DNA of 35,999 bases. Source: an uncultured archaeon. Lineage in GTDB: Archaea > Halobacteriota > Methanosarcinia > Methanosarcinales > Methanoperedenaceae. Made by a program: the position numbers and the translations under genes. Below, one piece after another: positions 7,449 to 14,701 of the stretch; within the stretch, counting starts at the first letter, position 1; each line of letters opens with the position of its first letter. The stretch lies in contig CABMII010000052.1 in assembly GCA_902386255.1 (NCBI GenBank), forward strand, positions 1 to 35,999. The letters are read 5' to 3'. Below the pieces are notes generated by a model. It was given only the letters and a program-made list of their open reading frames with translations, was not told where the DNA came from and ran no database searches.

Positions 7449-8224
7449 TGGTTAGTGCATCGGTAAACAGGGCTGCACAGACCGTATATACCATGTGGCT
7501 TCGTGAGATGATCCGGTTTTCACGTTCAAAATCGCGAATTATCGGCGCTCTTGCAACCCCTCTTTTTTTCCTTATCATCCTTGGCGCAGGATTCAGCTCT
7601 TCTTTCCAGGTCCGCGGGGGCGGGGCTTTTAACACAAGTTATCTCGCGCCGGGTTTAATCGGTATGGCGGTGCTTTTTACCTCGTTAATGGGCGGCGTAT
7701 CTATCATATGGGACAGGGAATTCGGTTTTCTTAAGGAAATTTTAATCGCGCCTGTCAGCCGTTTTTTTGTGGCGCTCGGAAAAGCAATAGGCGGAGTCAC
7801 AACAGCCATGATACAGGGCGTATTGATTATGATTATTGCATGGCTGATAGGAGTTCACTATGTCTCGATATGGGGCGTGCTGGCCGCCATTGTTATCATG
7901 TTCATCTCAGGCATCGGGTTCATGGGATTGGGTATTGCGCTTGCATCGATAATCGACAGCCATGAAGGTTTCCAGATGGTCATGAGTTTCCTTACGATGC
8001 CGCTTGTTCTTCTTAGCGGGGCTTTTTTCCCGATTTCAAATCTTCCGGCATGGCTCAAGGCGCTTGTGTATGCAAATCCTTTGACGTATGGCGTTGAGGC
8101 GCTTCGCTACTGTTTATTGGGCAGTTCAACTATTCCGGTTTTGTTAAGCGTTTTTGTCCTGTTAATCTTCTCAACTGCAATGATTGTGATAGGGGGAAAA
8201 TTGTTCGGTGTAATGAGGGTTTGA
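7448..8224 (+). CDS. ABC-2 type transporter permease
   Basis: A 258-residue integral membrane protein of the ABC-2 family, partner of the preceding ATPase. About six hydrophobic spans are visible: near residues 34-53, 70-88, around 115-135, 140-170, 180-200 and a final one at 230-250. The family pattern 'PL..LSGAFFPISNLP.WL......NPLTYGVEALR' sits near 183-220, as in DrrB-like exporters of drugs, lipids or polysaccharides. It starts on the last base of the ATPase stop codon, and cofD begins one base after its own stop. Substrate unknown. Confidence 0.92.
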   Translation: MVSASVNRAAQTVYTMWLREMIRFSRSKSRIIGALATPLFFLIILGAGFSSSFQVRGGGAFNTSYLAPGLIGMAVLFTSLMGGVSIIWDREFGFLKEILIAPVSRFFVALGKAIGGVTTAMIQGVLIMIIAWLIGVHYVSIWGVLAAIVIMFISGIGFMGLGIALASIIDSHEGFQMVMSFLTMPLVLLSGAFFPISNLPAWLKALVYANPLTYGVEALRYCLLGSSTIPVLLSVFVLLIFSTAMIVIGGKLFGVMRV

Positions 8225-8225
8225 T

Positions 8226-9140
8226 ATGATTGTCCTATCCGGAGGAACCGGCACGCCCAAGCTTATCCAGGGTCTTCGTAAGCTTGTTCCTGATGAGGAG
8301 ATAACAGTAATCGTGAATACGGCTGAGGATATTACAGTTTCCGGGAATCTTATCTCGCCTGATGTGGACACGGTATTATACCTTTTTTCAGGCGCTCTCG
8401 ATACTTCAAAATGGTGGGGGATTAAAAATGATACTTTTCACACGAATAAGGCTTTACAAAAAATGGGTCTCAATGAAAAGCTCATGCTAGGGGATGCTGA
8501 CCGCGCCACATGTATTTTCCGCTCGGAATTAATGCGAAAAGGAGCAAGCCTGACAGCGGCGACACAACGGCTTTCATCGGCGCTCGGAATAAAAGCCAGT
8601 ATTCTTCCCATGTGCGATGAAAAAGTGGATACCATTGTGAATACCCCGCAGGGGCTCATACATTTCCAGGATTTCTGGGTTGGAGCCCGCGGCGAACCCG
8701 ATGTTCTGGATGTTAAAATTTCGGGAATTGAAAAGGCAAAACCTACAAAAGAAGTGTTGGCGGCGCTGGAATCCGAAGATAATGTGATAATCGGGCCGAG
8801 CAACCCCATAACGAGTATCGGGCCTATTCTTGCGTTAAAAGGCATGAGGAATCTATTAAAAAAGAAAAAAGTGCTTGCAATAAGCCCGATAATCGGTAAT
8901 TCCCCGGTCAGCGGACCTGCAGGAAAATTGATGAAAGCCTGCGGATTTCCAGTATCATCAAAAGGAGTTGCAGAATGCTACGGGGATATCCTGGATGTCA
9001 TGGTAATTGATGAAAGGGATGATGTGGAAGAAAATGACTTTCCAGTCAAAGTGGTTAAATACGACACCCTTATGACCTCGGTTGAAAAAAGTAAAGCGCT
9101 TGCACAACGTGTCCTTGACCTACTTGGGGATATTCGATAG
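8226..9140 (+). CDS. cofD: 2-phospho-L-lactate transferase (coenzyme F420 biosynthesis)
   Basis: CofD joins a phospholactyl (or phosphoenolpyruvyl) group from the guanosine-diphosphate-activated donor to the deazaflavin Fo, giving F420-0. The protein is 304 residues, typical of the family. It opens with the glycine-rich GGTGTPK at residues 6-12, followed by the conserved 'NTAEDITVSGNLISPDVDTVLY' region and later 'ISPIIGNSPVSGPAGKLM'. A GAGGGT site inside the end of the preceding permease gene serves as ribosome binding site, and the gap between the genes is one base, so cofD is part of the exporter operon. F420 is the electron carrier used by Mtd encoded at 18322-19149. Its end overlaps the convergent winged-helix gene by 21 bp. 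Confidence 0.96.
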   Translation: MIVLSGGTGTPKLIQGLRKLVPDEEITVIVNTAEDITVSGNLISPDVDTVLYLFSGALDTSKWWGIKNDTFHTNKALQKMGLNEKLMLGDADRATCIFRSELMRKGASLTAATQRLSSALGIKASILPMCDEKVDTIVNTPQGLIHFQDFWVGARGEPDVLDVKISGIEKAKPTKEVLAALESEDNVIIGPSNPITSIGPILALKGMRNLLKKKKVLAISPIIGNSPVSGPAGKLMKACGFPVSSKGVAECYGDILDVMVIDERDDVEENDFPVKVVKYDTLMTSVEKSKALAQRVLDLLGDIR

Positions 9141-9437
9141 CAGTACAAGCCCCCTGTCAGTGAGCCTGAAAGTGTCGCCTTCAATTTTGAGATAATTCCC
9201 TTTCATCAGGAAATCGGTCTGGAAATTTAACACAGCATCATCCACGCCGACTTCTTTTTGAAGCTCACCCTTCTTTTTCCCGAATACCCCGATGGCTTTA
9301 ATCATCCTGCGCCTGACGGGATGTTCAAGCGCCTTGACCATGAGTTCATGGTCTGCGACTTTTGCCTCGCGCACAGTGGGACGGCGCTCAAGCATTGCTT
9401 CAAGTTCGTCCTCACTTATTTCCGGCATATCACTCAT
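9120..9437 (-). CDS. Small winged-helix DNA-binding protein
   Basis: A 105-residue protein with an acidic N-terminal helix (about 1-25) followed by an ArsR-like winged helix. 'EHPVRRRMIKAIG' near residues 38-50 resembles the first helix of ArsR/TrmB-type regulators. The 'KKKGELQKEVGVDDAVLNFQTDFLMKG' region looks like the helix-turn-helix, and 'YLKIEGDTFRLTDRGLVLL' like the wing. No metal-binding cysteines are seen. It overlaps the upstream dodecin-like gene by eight bases and is surely cotranscribed with it. Its 3' end overlaps cofD by 21 bp on the other strand. Regulation of its own operon or a flavin-related response is possible but speculative. Confidence 0.8.
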   Translation of the reverse strand: MSDMPEISEDELEAMLERRPTVREAKVADHELMVKALEHPVRRRMIKAIGVFGKKKGELQKEVGVDDAVLNFQTDFLMKGNYLKIEGDTFRLTDRGLVLLSNIPK

Positions 9438-9648
9438 TGCCGCTCAGGAACATCTCTACCCTGCAAAGATAGGCAGCTATTTTGTTGTCCCTGATTTCCA
9501 CATCAAAACCCTTTATAGTGGCTTTTGTAATCGTGCCTTTCCGTTTGAAAATCGGAAGGTCTGACGCCTCTTCTATCGCATTTTTAGCTGCTCTCTCCCA
9601 GCTTTCCGGGGATGAGCCCACGGTATCGATTATTTTGACAAATGGCAT
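9430..9648 (-). CDS. Dodecin-like small protein
   Basis: A 72-residue protein with the dodecin pattern: an opening strand (FVKIIDTVGSSPESW), a helix (ERAAKNAIEEAS), and two strands ending 'DVEIRDNKIAAYLCRVEMFL'. Dodecins form hollow dodecamers that store flavins between paired tryptophans. Here the only Trp is W17 in the first helix; the position that usually holds the flavin-stacking Trp in strand two appears to be Lys or Thr, so flavin binding is uncertain. A GGGTGA site 7-12 nt upstream supports the ATG at 9648. The gene overlaps the winged-helix gene by eight bases, forming a two-gene operon. Confidence 0.75.
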   Translation of the reverse strand: MPFVKIIDTVGSSPESWERAAKNAIEEASDLPIFKRKGTITKATIKGFDVEIRDNKIAAYLCRVEMFLSGNE

Positions 9649-9741
9649 TTAATTTCACCCATGATATGTTGGGCTGGAAGAGTAATAAAGGTCACTGTGT
9701 TCGATGAATAGCAATTTTCAATGCGATTGTAAAATGAAAAA

Positions 9742-9790
9742 ACATATATCATAGTCTAACGTAGTCCAACATAGTATAACATTGTCAAAC
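9742..9790 (+). promoter_or_regulatory. vapBC promoter with four 10-bp direct repeats (probable autoregulatory operator)
   Basis: A TATA-like ACATATATC at 9742-9750 is followed without gap by four 10-bp units: ATAGTCTAAC (9751-9760), GTAGTCCAAC (9761-9770), ATAGTATAAC (9771-9780) and ATTGTCAAAC (9781-9790). Positions 2, 4, 5, 8, 9 and 10 are invariant. A start site about 25 bp after the TATA box falls inside the array. Repeat spacing of one helical turn places all units on one DNA face, fitting cooperative binding by the AbrB-type antitoxin encoded next. Binding is inferred. Confidence 0.6.
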
Positions 9791-9802
9791 AAGGTGAGAG
9801 AT

Positions 9803-10027
9803 ATGCAAAAAATAAGGATGAGCAGAAAGGGACAGGTAGTCATACCCGCGGATATCAGGAAAAAATATAAATTGAAAGAGGGAGAGATGCTTTTTTTAGA
9901 GGAAGAAGAGGGTACGATTAAATTAATGCCCAGAACAAAACTCAGATCGCTTTGCGGCACGTGGCCGAACCTTGATATTGAAGCTGTGACAAAAGAAATA
10001 ATAGAAGATCGCAAGAGGGATAGATGA
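9803..10027 (+). CDS. vapB: AbrB/SpoVT-type antitoxin (VapB-like)
   Basis: A 74-residue antitoxin. Residues 2-45 form a swapped-hairpin AbrB/MazE DNA-binding domain with the usual 'RMSRKGQVVIPADIRKKYKLKEGEML' pattern. The C-terminal 30 residues (from about LCGTWPNLDIEAV to ERDR-like charged end) would wrap and inhibit the PIN toxin. The ATG at 9803 was chosen because GGTGAG lies six bases upstream and the domain begins right there; an earlier TTG at 9782 falls inside the repeat array. It overlaps vapC by four bases (ATGA), the standard toxin-antitoxin arrangement. Autoregulation through the four 10-bp repeats is likely. Confidence 0.88.
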   Translation: MQKIRMSRKGQVVIPADIRKKYKLKEGEMLFLEEEEGTIKLMPRTKLRSLCGTWPNLDIEAVTKEIIEDRKRDR

Positions 10028-10440
10028 ATACAATCCTGATAGATACTATGTACATCGAGGCATTACTCAGTAAGGATGAGCCTCCATATACGGATTTTGC
10101 AGATGCGATAGATAATAGAAAAATCTTAGGGATATCTTCTACGGTCTCCCTCACAGAATTGATCAAAAATCTGGGTATGAAAGATGCAAATCGGATGCAA
10201 ACCACTATCATGCAGCTAAAATCATCAGAGATAATTCTTGTAAATGTTACCCAAAAAATTGCAGCGCAAGCAGGGGAATTGCGCTTGAGATACGATATAC
10301 CCACAGTTGATTCGCTGATAGCAGCCACGGGCATCGTTGAAAATGTGGGGCATATTTTAACAGATGATGATCATTTCGACCCGCTTGTAAATTTAATAAA
10401 ACCAATAGACATGAAGAAAGCTTTGAAACTGGCACGATAA
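10024..10440 (+). CDS. vapC: PIN-domain ribonuclease toxin (VapC-like)
   Basis: A 138-residue PIN nuclease, toxin partner of the preceding AbrB-type antitoxin. The acidic metal site is complete: D7 in ILIDTMY, E45 in SLTELI, D96 in PTVDSLIAA, and D114/D115 in ILTDDDHF. VapC toxins typically cut tRNA or rRNA when the antitoxin is degraded; the target cannot be read from sequence. The start overlaps the vapB stop by four bases. The residue pattern 'RYDIPTVDSLIAATGI.......ILTDDDHF' is typical of euryarchaeal VapC. Nothing suggests inactivation. The next gene is convergent, 81 bp away. Confidence 0.92.
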   Translation: MNTILIDTMYIEALLSKDEPPYTDFADAIDNRKILGISSTVSLTELIKNLGMKDANRMQTTIMQLKSSEIILVNVTQKIAAQAGELRLRYDIPTVDSLIAATGIVENVGHILTDDDHFDPLVNLIKPIDMKKALKLAR

Positions 10441-10521
10441 AAGTGAAAATAATTTCCGTGATACTCTCTGAGACTTTGCGAGACTGATAAAAAAATCACA
10501 AATGAAATGTCTAAAGAAAAA

Positions 10522-11346
10522 CTAATCTCTTCTCTTCACCACATCCGCTGCCAGCGTCTTATAATATTCTCTTGTAATCCTTCCCGAAAGCACTAAAGCT
10601 TCTTTCAACAATGCCTCGTCCTTCAGTTTATTTCCAATAACCCTCTCTGTCTCCACAATTTTTAACAATACAGCAGATTTCTCAAACTCATCAACAATTC
10701 CGTCAGCCAGCCCTATTGCCCTCTTTATGAACCCGTAACTTCGCTCATCGTTCAATAATGAAAGCAGTGATGCGATATCGCAGAAAGCGGAAATAAGAAA
10801 AACAGGCTCGACATCTTTACTTTTTTCGATCAACTCAATTGCGCTCCCAAGCAATTCATGCGCCCTTTTGGGATTTGCGCCAGCCTGCAATCTGGCAATG
10901 TTCCGGAAAGCTGATGAGCGGTATGTGTTCAAAGGGATTTTTTCTGACAAATACAGGGAATAAGAAATGAGTTTTTCATCCTTTCTATCAATGCCGATTT
11001 TGGCAAACGCGACCACAAGCTCATGAAGCGCCACTGAAAGGTCTAGATTGTTATCGATTCTTTCTGTAATTTTAACCCCCTCATTGAGCTTCTCTTCATC
11101 TTTCCTGTTCACCCCGATTTTTGCCATAGCCCGGATAATCTCCACATAAGCCTTTGATGGGTCATCGGTAACAAGCCCCGCAGTTTTAATGGCTTCTTCA
11201 AGATACCAGGGGTCATTTGACCGCACCGCTTCCATTGATAAAATTCCCACGATATTGCGGTATTTTCTTGACTTCTCTGCCGGATCCTGGATTTCCGATG
11301 CGGAAGAAATCATACTCAATATCCGGTTTTTCTTTTCATCTGTCAT
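10522..11346 (-). CDS. Alpha-helical repeat protein of unknown function
   Basis: A 274-residue protein predicted to be almost entirely helical, without signal peptide or membrane span. Repeats of roughly 45-50 residues are visible through recurring phrases such as 'AKIGVNRKDEEKLNEGVKI' and 'AKIGIDRKDEKLISYSLYLSEKI', then 'LRLxAG.NPKRAHELLGSAIELIEK' and 'VxNKLKDEALLKEALVLSGRI'. This resembles TPR- or HEAT-like superhelices used for protein binding. I do not recognise a named family. It stands alone on the minus strand, convergent with vapBC. Upstream lies a dispersed inverted repeat and the divergent MTH1187-like gene. No ribosome binding site is obvious before the ATG. Confidence 0.75.
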   Translation of the reverse strand: MTDEKKNRILSMISSASEIQDPAEKSRKYRNIVGILSMEAVRSNDPWYLEEAIKTAGLVTDDPSKAYVEIIRAMAKIGVNRKDEEKLNEGVKITERIDNNLDLSVALHELVVAFAKIGIDRKDEKLISYSLYLSEKIPLNTYRSSAFRNIARLQAGANPKRAHELLGSAIELIEKSKDVEPVFLISAFCDIASLLSLLNDERSYGFIKRAIGLADGIVDEFEKSAVLLKIVETERVIGNKLKDEALLKEALVLSGRITREYYKTLAADVVKRRD

Positions 11347-11370
11347 ATTTTTTTAAACATTCTGCCTACT

Positions 11371-11499
11371 TTGCGCCTGATATGAAAAAACAACTAACTC
11401 GTACGAACTGATACGAACTCACGCCGCAAGAGTAGTTCGCTGTTAATGTTTGTGTCGTTTTTCATTATCTTTGCAGTGCGCGATTTATTCACTGCCAGG
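11371..11499 (+). repeat. Dispersed inverted-repeat element, copy 1 (internally deleted)
   Basis: Shares about 130 bp of aligned sequence with the copies at 23015 and 34073. It begins TTGCGCCTGATATGAAAA, carries CTAACTCGTACGAACTGAT and ACGAACTCACGCCG, and ends with a hairpin GCAGTG (11473-11478)/CACTGC (11490-11495). Compared with copy 3 it lacks about 17 bp of the right arm, where GAGTTCGTACGAGTTCGTAT should be. The element fills most of the gap between two divergent genes and holds no ORF. Confidence 0.85.
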
Positions 11500-11588
11500 C
11501 TAATAGTTTGGTTGCATCCATATATAATTTTGTCAATCGACAAAAAGTATTTTGCCTTCAAAAACCTTCAAATATACGGGTGTTAGCC

Positions 11589-11897
11589 ATGAAATCAATT
11601 ATTACAGCCGAACTTGAGATTGTCGCACTTGGAACAGGAGACACGGGAATGAGCAAACATATAGCAGAAGCGGTGAAAGCTATCGATAAACTTGGTATAA
11701 AATACCAGTTGACCCCGATGGGCACGGTAATGGAAGTAGCTGCAATTGATGATGCCTTTCGTGCAGTTAAAGCGGCCCATGAAGCTCTTGTCAAAAGCGG
11801 CGTAAAAAGAGTAGTCACTCACCTCACCATAGATGACAGAAGGGACAATCCGAAAGGGATGGCTGAGAAAATAGATGCGGTAAAGCGAAAGCTTTAA
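11589..11897 (+). CDS. MTH1187 family thiamine-binding-like protein
   Basis: A 102-residue ferredoxin-like protein of the MTH1187/YqgV family (DUF77). Members form tetramers, and some have been reported to bind thiamine or its pyrimidine. The family pattern is visible: 'ITAELEIVALGTGDTGMSKHIAEAVKAI' at the start, 'YQLTPMGTVMEV' in the middle, and 'GVKRVVTHLTIDDRRD' near the end. The ATG at 11589 was chosen because homologues begin just before this strand and GGGTG lies 8-12 nt upstream; reading from a TTG at 11508 adds 27 unlikely residues. The 3' end overlaps the convergent MBL hydrolase gene by four bases. thiC is encoded at 32687-33967. Confidence 0.9.
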   Translation: MKSIITAELEIVALGTGDTGMSKHIAEAVKAIDKLGIKYQLTPMGTVMEVAAIDDAFRAVKAAHEALVKSGVKRVVTHLTIDDRRDNPKGMAEKIDAVKRKL

Positions 11898-12670
11898 AAC
11901 CATTTCTGTGTTTCTTGCTTTTCAAAATTTACACACATATCGTCATGGGCAGCCACGACGTCCACCCCGGTTTTTTCTGATATTCTCCTTGCCTGGAGTT
12001 CCGGGCTTGCTTTCAATACCTGCAGACCAAAATGCGTCAATATCGCACGCTTTGGATGAATCTCGTCTATCAGCCTTGCAGCTTCATCCATGTTCAGGTG
12101 TCGTATCCGTTTATCGGTTTTCATACGCACCACGTTAATTATCAGGAAATCAACGCCCTTGAAAGCCCCGGCCAGTTCAGGAAAATATTCAGTATCAGGT
12201 ATATAGCCAAGGCGTCCTTCTTTGAATGAGTAAATAATGCCGTATGTTTCAACAGGATGCATGGTCTGGATCGGGAATTCGATTTTAACTTCTCCAAGAG
12301 TCATCCCCAGACCCTTTTTCATTTCAATAATTTCAACAAACGGTCTAACATATTGAAGAACAACCGGGTCGGAATTCAGGCAATCCGCTGGTACGATCAA
12401 CCGCCCGCGGGGCTGGAAACCGCCTCCTGTCATTGCTTCTGTAACTACATTAACGTCATTTGAATGGTCAATGTGCCTGTGGGACAGCATGATTGCATCA
12501 AGCTCGCGCGGCTTGAGGCGGAGCTGGTGAACCATTACGAGTGAACCGGGTCCCGGGTCCTGTAAAATATTCACATTATCCAGTTTAAGCCAGAAACCTC
12601 CGCTCTTGCGCATCTGGTTCAGGACCACCATCCTCCCGCCGCCTGTTCCAAGAAATGTTACACTTGACAT
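11894..12670 (-). CDS. MBL-fold metal-dependent hydrolase
   Basis: A 258-residue metallo-beta-lactamase-fold protein. The zinc motif SHRHIDH spans residues 63-69 (H64, H66, D68, H69), with further ligands likely at H135-type 'TMHPVETYG', the aspartate in 'YIPDTEYF', and the C-terminal histidine in 'ILTHFG'. The opening 'VTFLGTGGG' is typical of the RNase Z/PhnP-like branch, but the protein is shorter than the RNase Z at 21996-22910 and lacks its exosite arm. The substrate (cyclic phosphodiester, tRNA-like or small molecule) cannot be assigned. It overlaps the end of the convergent MTH1187-like gene by four bases and shares a short divergent region with moeA. Confidence 0.88.
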   Translation of the reverse strand: MSSVTFLGTGGGRMVVLNQMRKSGGFWLKLDNVNILQDPGPGSLVMVHQLRLKPRELDAIMLSHRHIDHSNDVNVVTEAMTGGGFQPRGRLIVPADCLNSDPVVLQYVRPFVEIIEMKKGLGMTLGEVKIEFPIQTMHPVETYGIIYSFKEGRLGYIPDTEYFPELAGAFKGVDFLIINVVRMKTDKRIRHLNMDEAARLIDEIHPKRAILTHFGLQVLKASPELQARRISEKTGVDVVAAHDDMCVNFEKQETQKWF

Positions 12671-12760
12671 TTATGATTTAACACGTATAAGTTATACAAA
12701 AAAATATCTGAAAAAATGAATTGAAATTGGATAAACGATTTAACTTATTGGTTCGTGATA

Positions 12761-14131
12761 ATGGGTGTGAAAGAATTCAGAAAACTCGTTACCATGGATG
12801 AGGCAAAGAACATTATCAATGGCCTCGATATCCGCCCCGGCCCAATCGAAGTGGACATCGAAAATGCATCCGGATGCGTCCTTGCAGAGGATATAGTCTC
12901 TGAAGTGGATGTGCCTCCGTTTACCAGGGCTTCAATGGATGGCTACGCCGTTTGCGCCCCTGATACGTACCAGGCTCGCGAGGACATGCCTGTGCGCCTG
13001 GTGCTCGCGGGCTCCATTCCGACAGGGTCAAATCCCGATATCCATATTGAGCGGGGCGAGGCGGCTGAAATTTCAACAGGCGCGGTCATGCCCGCAGGCG
13101 CGGATTCGGTGGTGATGGTAGAGTACACGCATATCGATAAAGGACTGCATATCCACCGCCCGGTTTCTATCAATGAAAACGTAATGCATGCGGGCTCGGA
13201 CATCATGGTCGGTGAGCGGGTATTGAAAAAGGGGACACTTCTTACAGCGCGTGAAATCGGGGTTCTGGCTTCAATAGGGAAAAAAACAGTTAGCGTTTTA
13301 AGAATAAATGTCGGTATCATCTCCACGGGAAATGAGCTTGCAGAGCCGGGATGTGAACTCGCTGAAGGGGAAATCTATGACATTAATTCTTTTTCGCTCT
13401 TTTGCGCGATAAAAGAATGCGGCGGGACACCTGTTCGCTACGGCATAGTAAAGGATAACGCGAATGAAATAACAAAAGCCCTCAAAAAAGCGGCGGAAGT
13501 GTGCGATATCATCCTTCCATCAGGGAGCACTTCAGCAGGTTCGGGTGATATAATGTACAGGATAATCGAAAAAAATGGCGCCGTTTTGGCTCACGGGATA
13601 GATATCAAACCCGGAAAACCTGCGATTATCGGGAAAGTATTCGGAAAACCGGTTTTCGGTCTTCCCGGATATCCCGCATCCTCGCTTACGATTTTTAATG
13701 AATTTGTGGCGCCGCTTATCAGGAAAATAATCGGGAAAAAAGAGGAGCGCCTGCAAATAAAAGCAAGAATGGCAGTCCGCATCCGTTCCGAAGGGCGAAG
13801 CCAGCTCCTTCCGGTTGGCATTGTCCGGGACTTTGCTTATCCTGTTGATAAAGGTTCGGGTGCCATCACCACGCTTTCCGAGGCAGATGGTTTTATCAAA
13901 ATCCCGGGAAATGTAGAGATGATAGCTGCAGGTGAGTTTGTGGACGTTACGCTTTTTGGAAAGCTTGAGCCCTCGGATTTGCTGTTTGTGGGCAGCCACT
14001 GCCTTGGGCTTGACACGCTTGCTGACCTTACCAGGCTTAAAATGCGCGTGATAAATGCAGGCTCTTCGGGCGGGTTAAGCGCCATCCGGAGCGGTATTGC
14101 TGATATTGCAGGGATACACCTGCTGGATTAA
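12761..14131 (+). CDS. moeA: Molybdopterin molybdenumtransferase MoeA, fused gene truncated by in-frame TAA
   Basis: MoeA inserts molybdate (or tungstate) into adenylylated molybdopterin, the last common step of Mo/W cofactor synthesis. The full MoeA region is present over about 400 residues: 'DGYAV' near residue 56, 'STGAVMPAGADSVVMVE', 'ISTGNEL', 'LPSGSTSAGSGD' and 'GLPGYPAS' motifs. In many archaea MoeA continues into a periplasmic-binding-protein-like domain; here that domain begins (LLFVGSHCLGLDTL) but after about 50 residues meets TAA at codon 457. The frame then continues open to 14662. The ATG at 12761 was preferred over GTG at 12755; no strong ribosome binding site is seen. MoeA activity may survive the truncation. 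Confidence 0.9.
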   Translation: MGVKEFRKLVTMDEAKNIINGLDIRPGPIEVDIENASGCVLAEDIVSEVDVPPFTRASMDGYAVCAPDTYQAREDMPVRLVLAGSIPTGSNPDIHIERGEAAEISTGAVMPAGADSVVMVEYTHIDKGLHIHRPVSINENVMHAGSDIMVGERVLKKGTLLTAREIGVLASIGKKTVSVLRINVGIISTGNELAEPGCELAEGEIYDINSFSLFCAIKECGGTPVRYGIVKDNANEITKALKKAAEVCDIILPSGSTSAGSGDIMYRIIEKNGAVLAHGIDIKPGKPAIIGKVFGKPVFGLPGYPASSLTIFNEFVAPLIRKIIGKKEERLQIKARMAVRIRSEGRSQLLPVGIVRDFAYPVDKGSGAITTLSEADGFIKIPGNVEMIAAGEFVDVTLFGKLEPSDLLFVGSHCLGLDTLADLTRLKMRVINAGSSGGLSAIRSGIADIAGIHLLD

Positions 14132-14182
14132 TCGGGATTATATAATGTTCCTTTTCTTGAAAGGTTTGGAATAACGGATGCA

Positions 14183-14662
14183 GTGCTTGTTAAAGGGTAT
14201 CTGAGAGAACAGGGTTTGATTGTGAGAAAGGATAGCGGTATAAAGAAATTTGAGGATATTCTCGATGCAAGGATTATTAACAGGAATACAGGTTCGGGAA
14301 CAAGGGTCATAATAGATATGAAACTTAAGGCTATCGCAAAGCAGAGGGGAATATCATTCGAGGAACTTACAGGCAAAATAAACGGTTATCATACTGAAAC
14401 GAAAACGCACAGCGCCGTGGCGGCTGCGGTGAAACTCGGGAAAGCCGACGCGGGGGTTGGCATTCGTACGGTGGCTGAATTAAACGGACTTAAGTTCATC
14501 AAAATTGCGGATGAAGAATATGATTTTGTCATCCCCATCAGGCTCTTGGGGACGAAGGAAATTAAGACCTTCCTTGAGGTTCTCGGCGGAAACGAGTTCA
14601 AGGAAAAATTGCCTTCTGGCTTGAGGGTATATGAGAGAACCGGTGAGCTTGTGAAAGCGTAA
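14183..14662 (+). CDS. PBP-like C-terminal part of the moeA fusion, separated by a stop codon
   Basis: This is the remainder of the MoeA-linked periplasmic-binding-like domain, in the same frame as moeA and directly downstream of its TAA at 14129-14131. Homology-like sequence resumes immediately after the stop (SGLYNVPFLERFG) and continues to 'ELVKA'. It includes 'LVKGYLREQGLIV', 'RNTGSGTRVIIDMKL' and 'THSAVAAAVKLGKADAGVGI', which match the substrate-binding domain fused to archaeal MoeA. The first possible restart is a GTG at 14183, which would miss the first strand, and no convincing ribosome binding site precedes it. Either the gene is a recent pseudogene, the two halves are made separately, or the stop is a sequencing error. 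No other disruption is seen in 177 codons. Confidence 0.75.
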   Translation: MLVKGYLREQGLIVRKDSGIKKFEDILDARIINRNTGSGTRVIIDMKLKAIAKQRGISFEELTGKINGYHTETKTHSAVAAAVKLGKADAGVGIRTVAELNGLKFIKIADEEYDFVIPIRLLGTKEIKTFLEVLGGNEFKEKLPSGLRVYERTGELVKA

Positions 14663-14701
14663 ACATTATTAATCCTGCAAGTTTATAAGACCTGAGAATA
14701 A

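Noticed and set aside
14129-14131. Recoded stop (pyrrolysine or selenocysteine) in moeA
   Set aside because: The codon is TAA, whereas pyrrolysine uses TAG and selenocysteine TGA.
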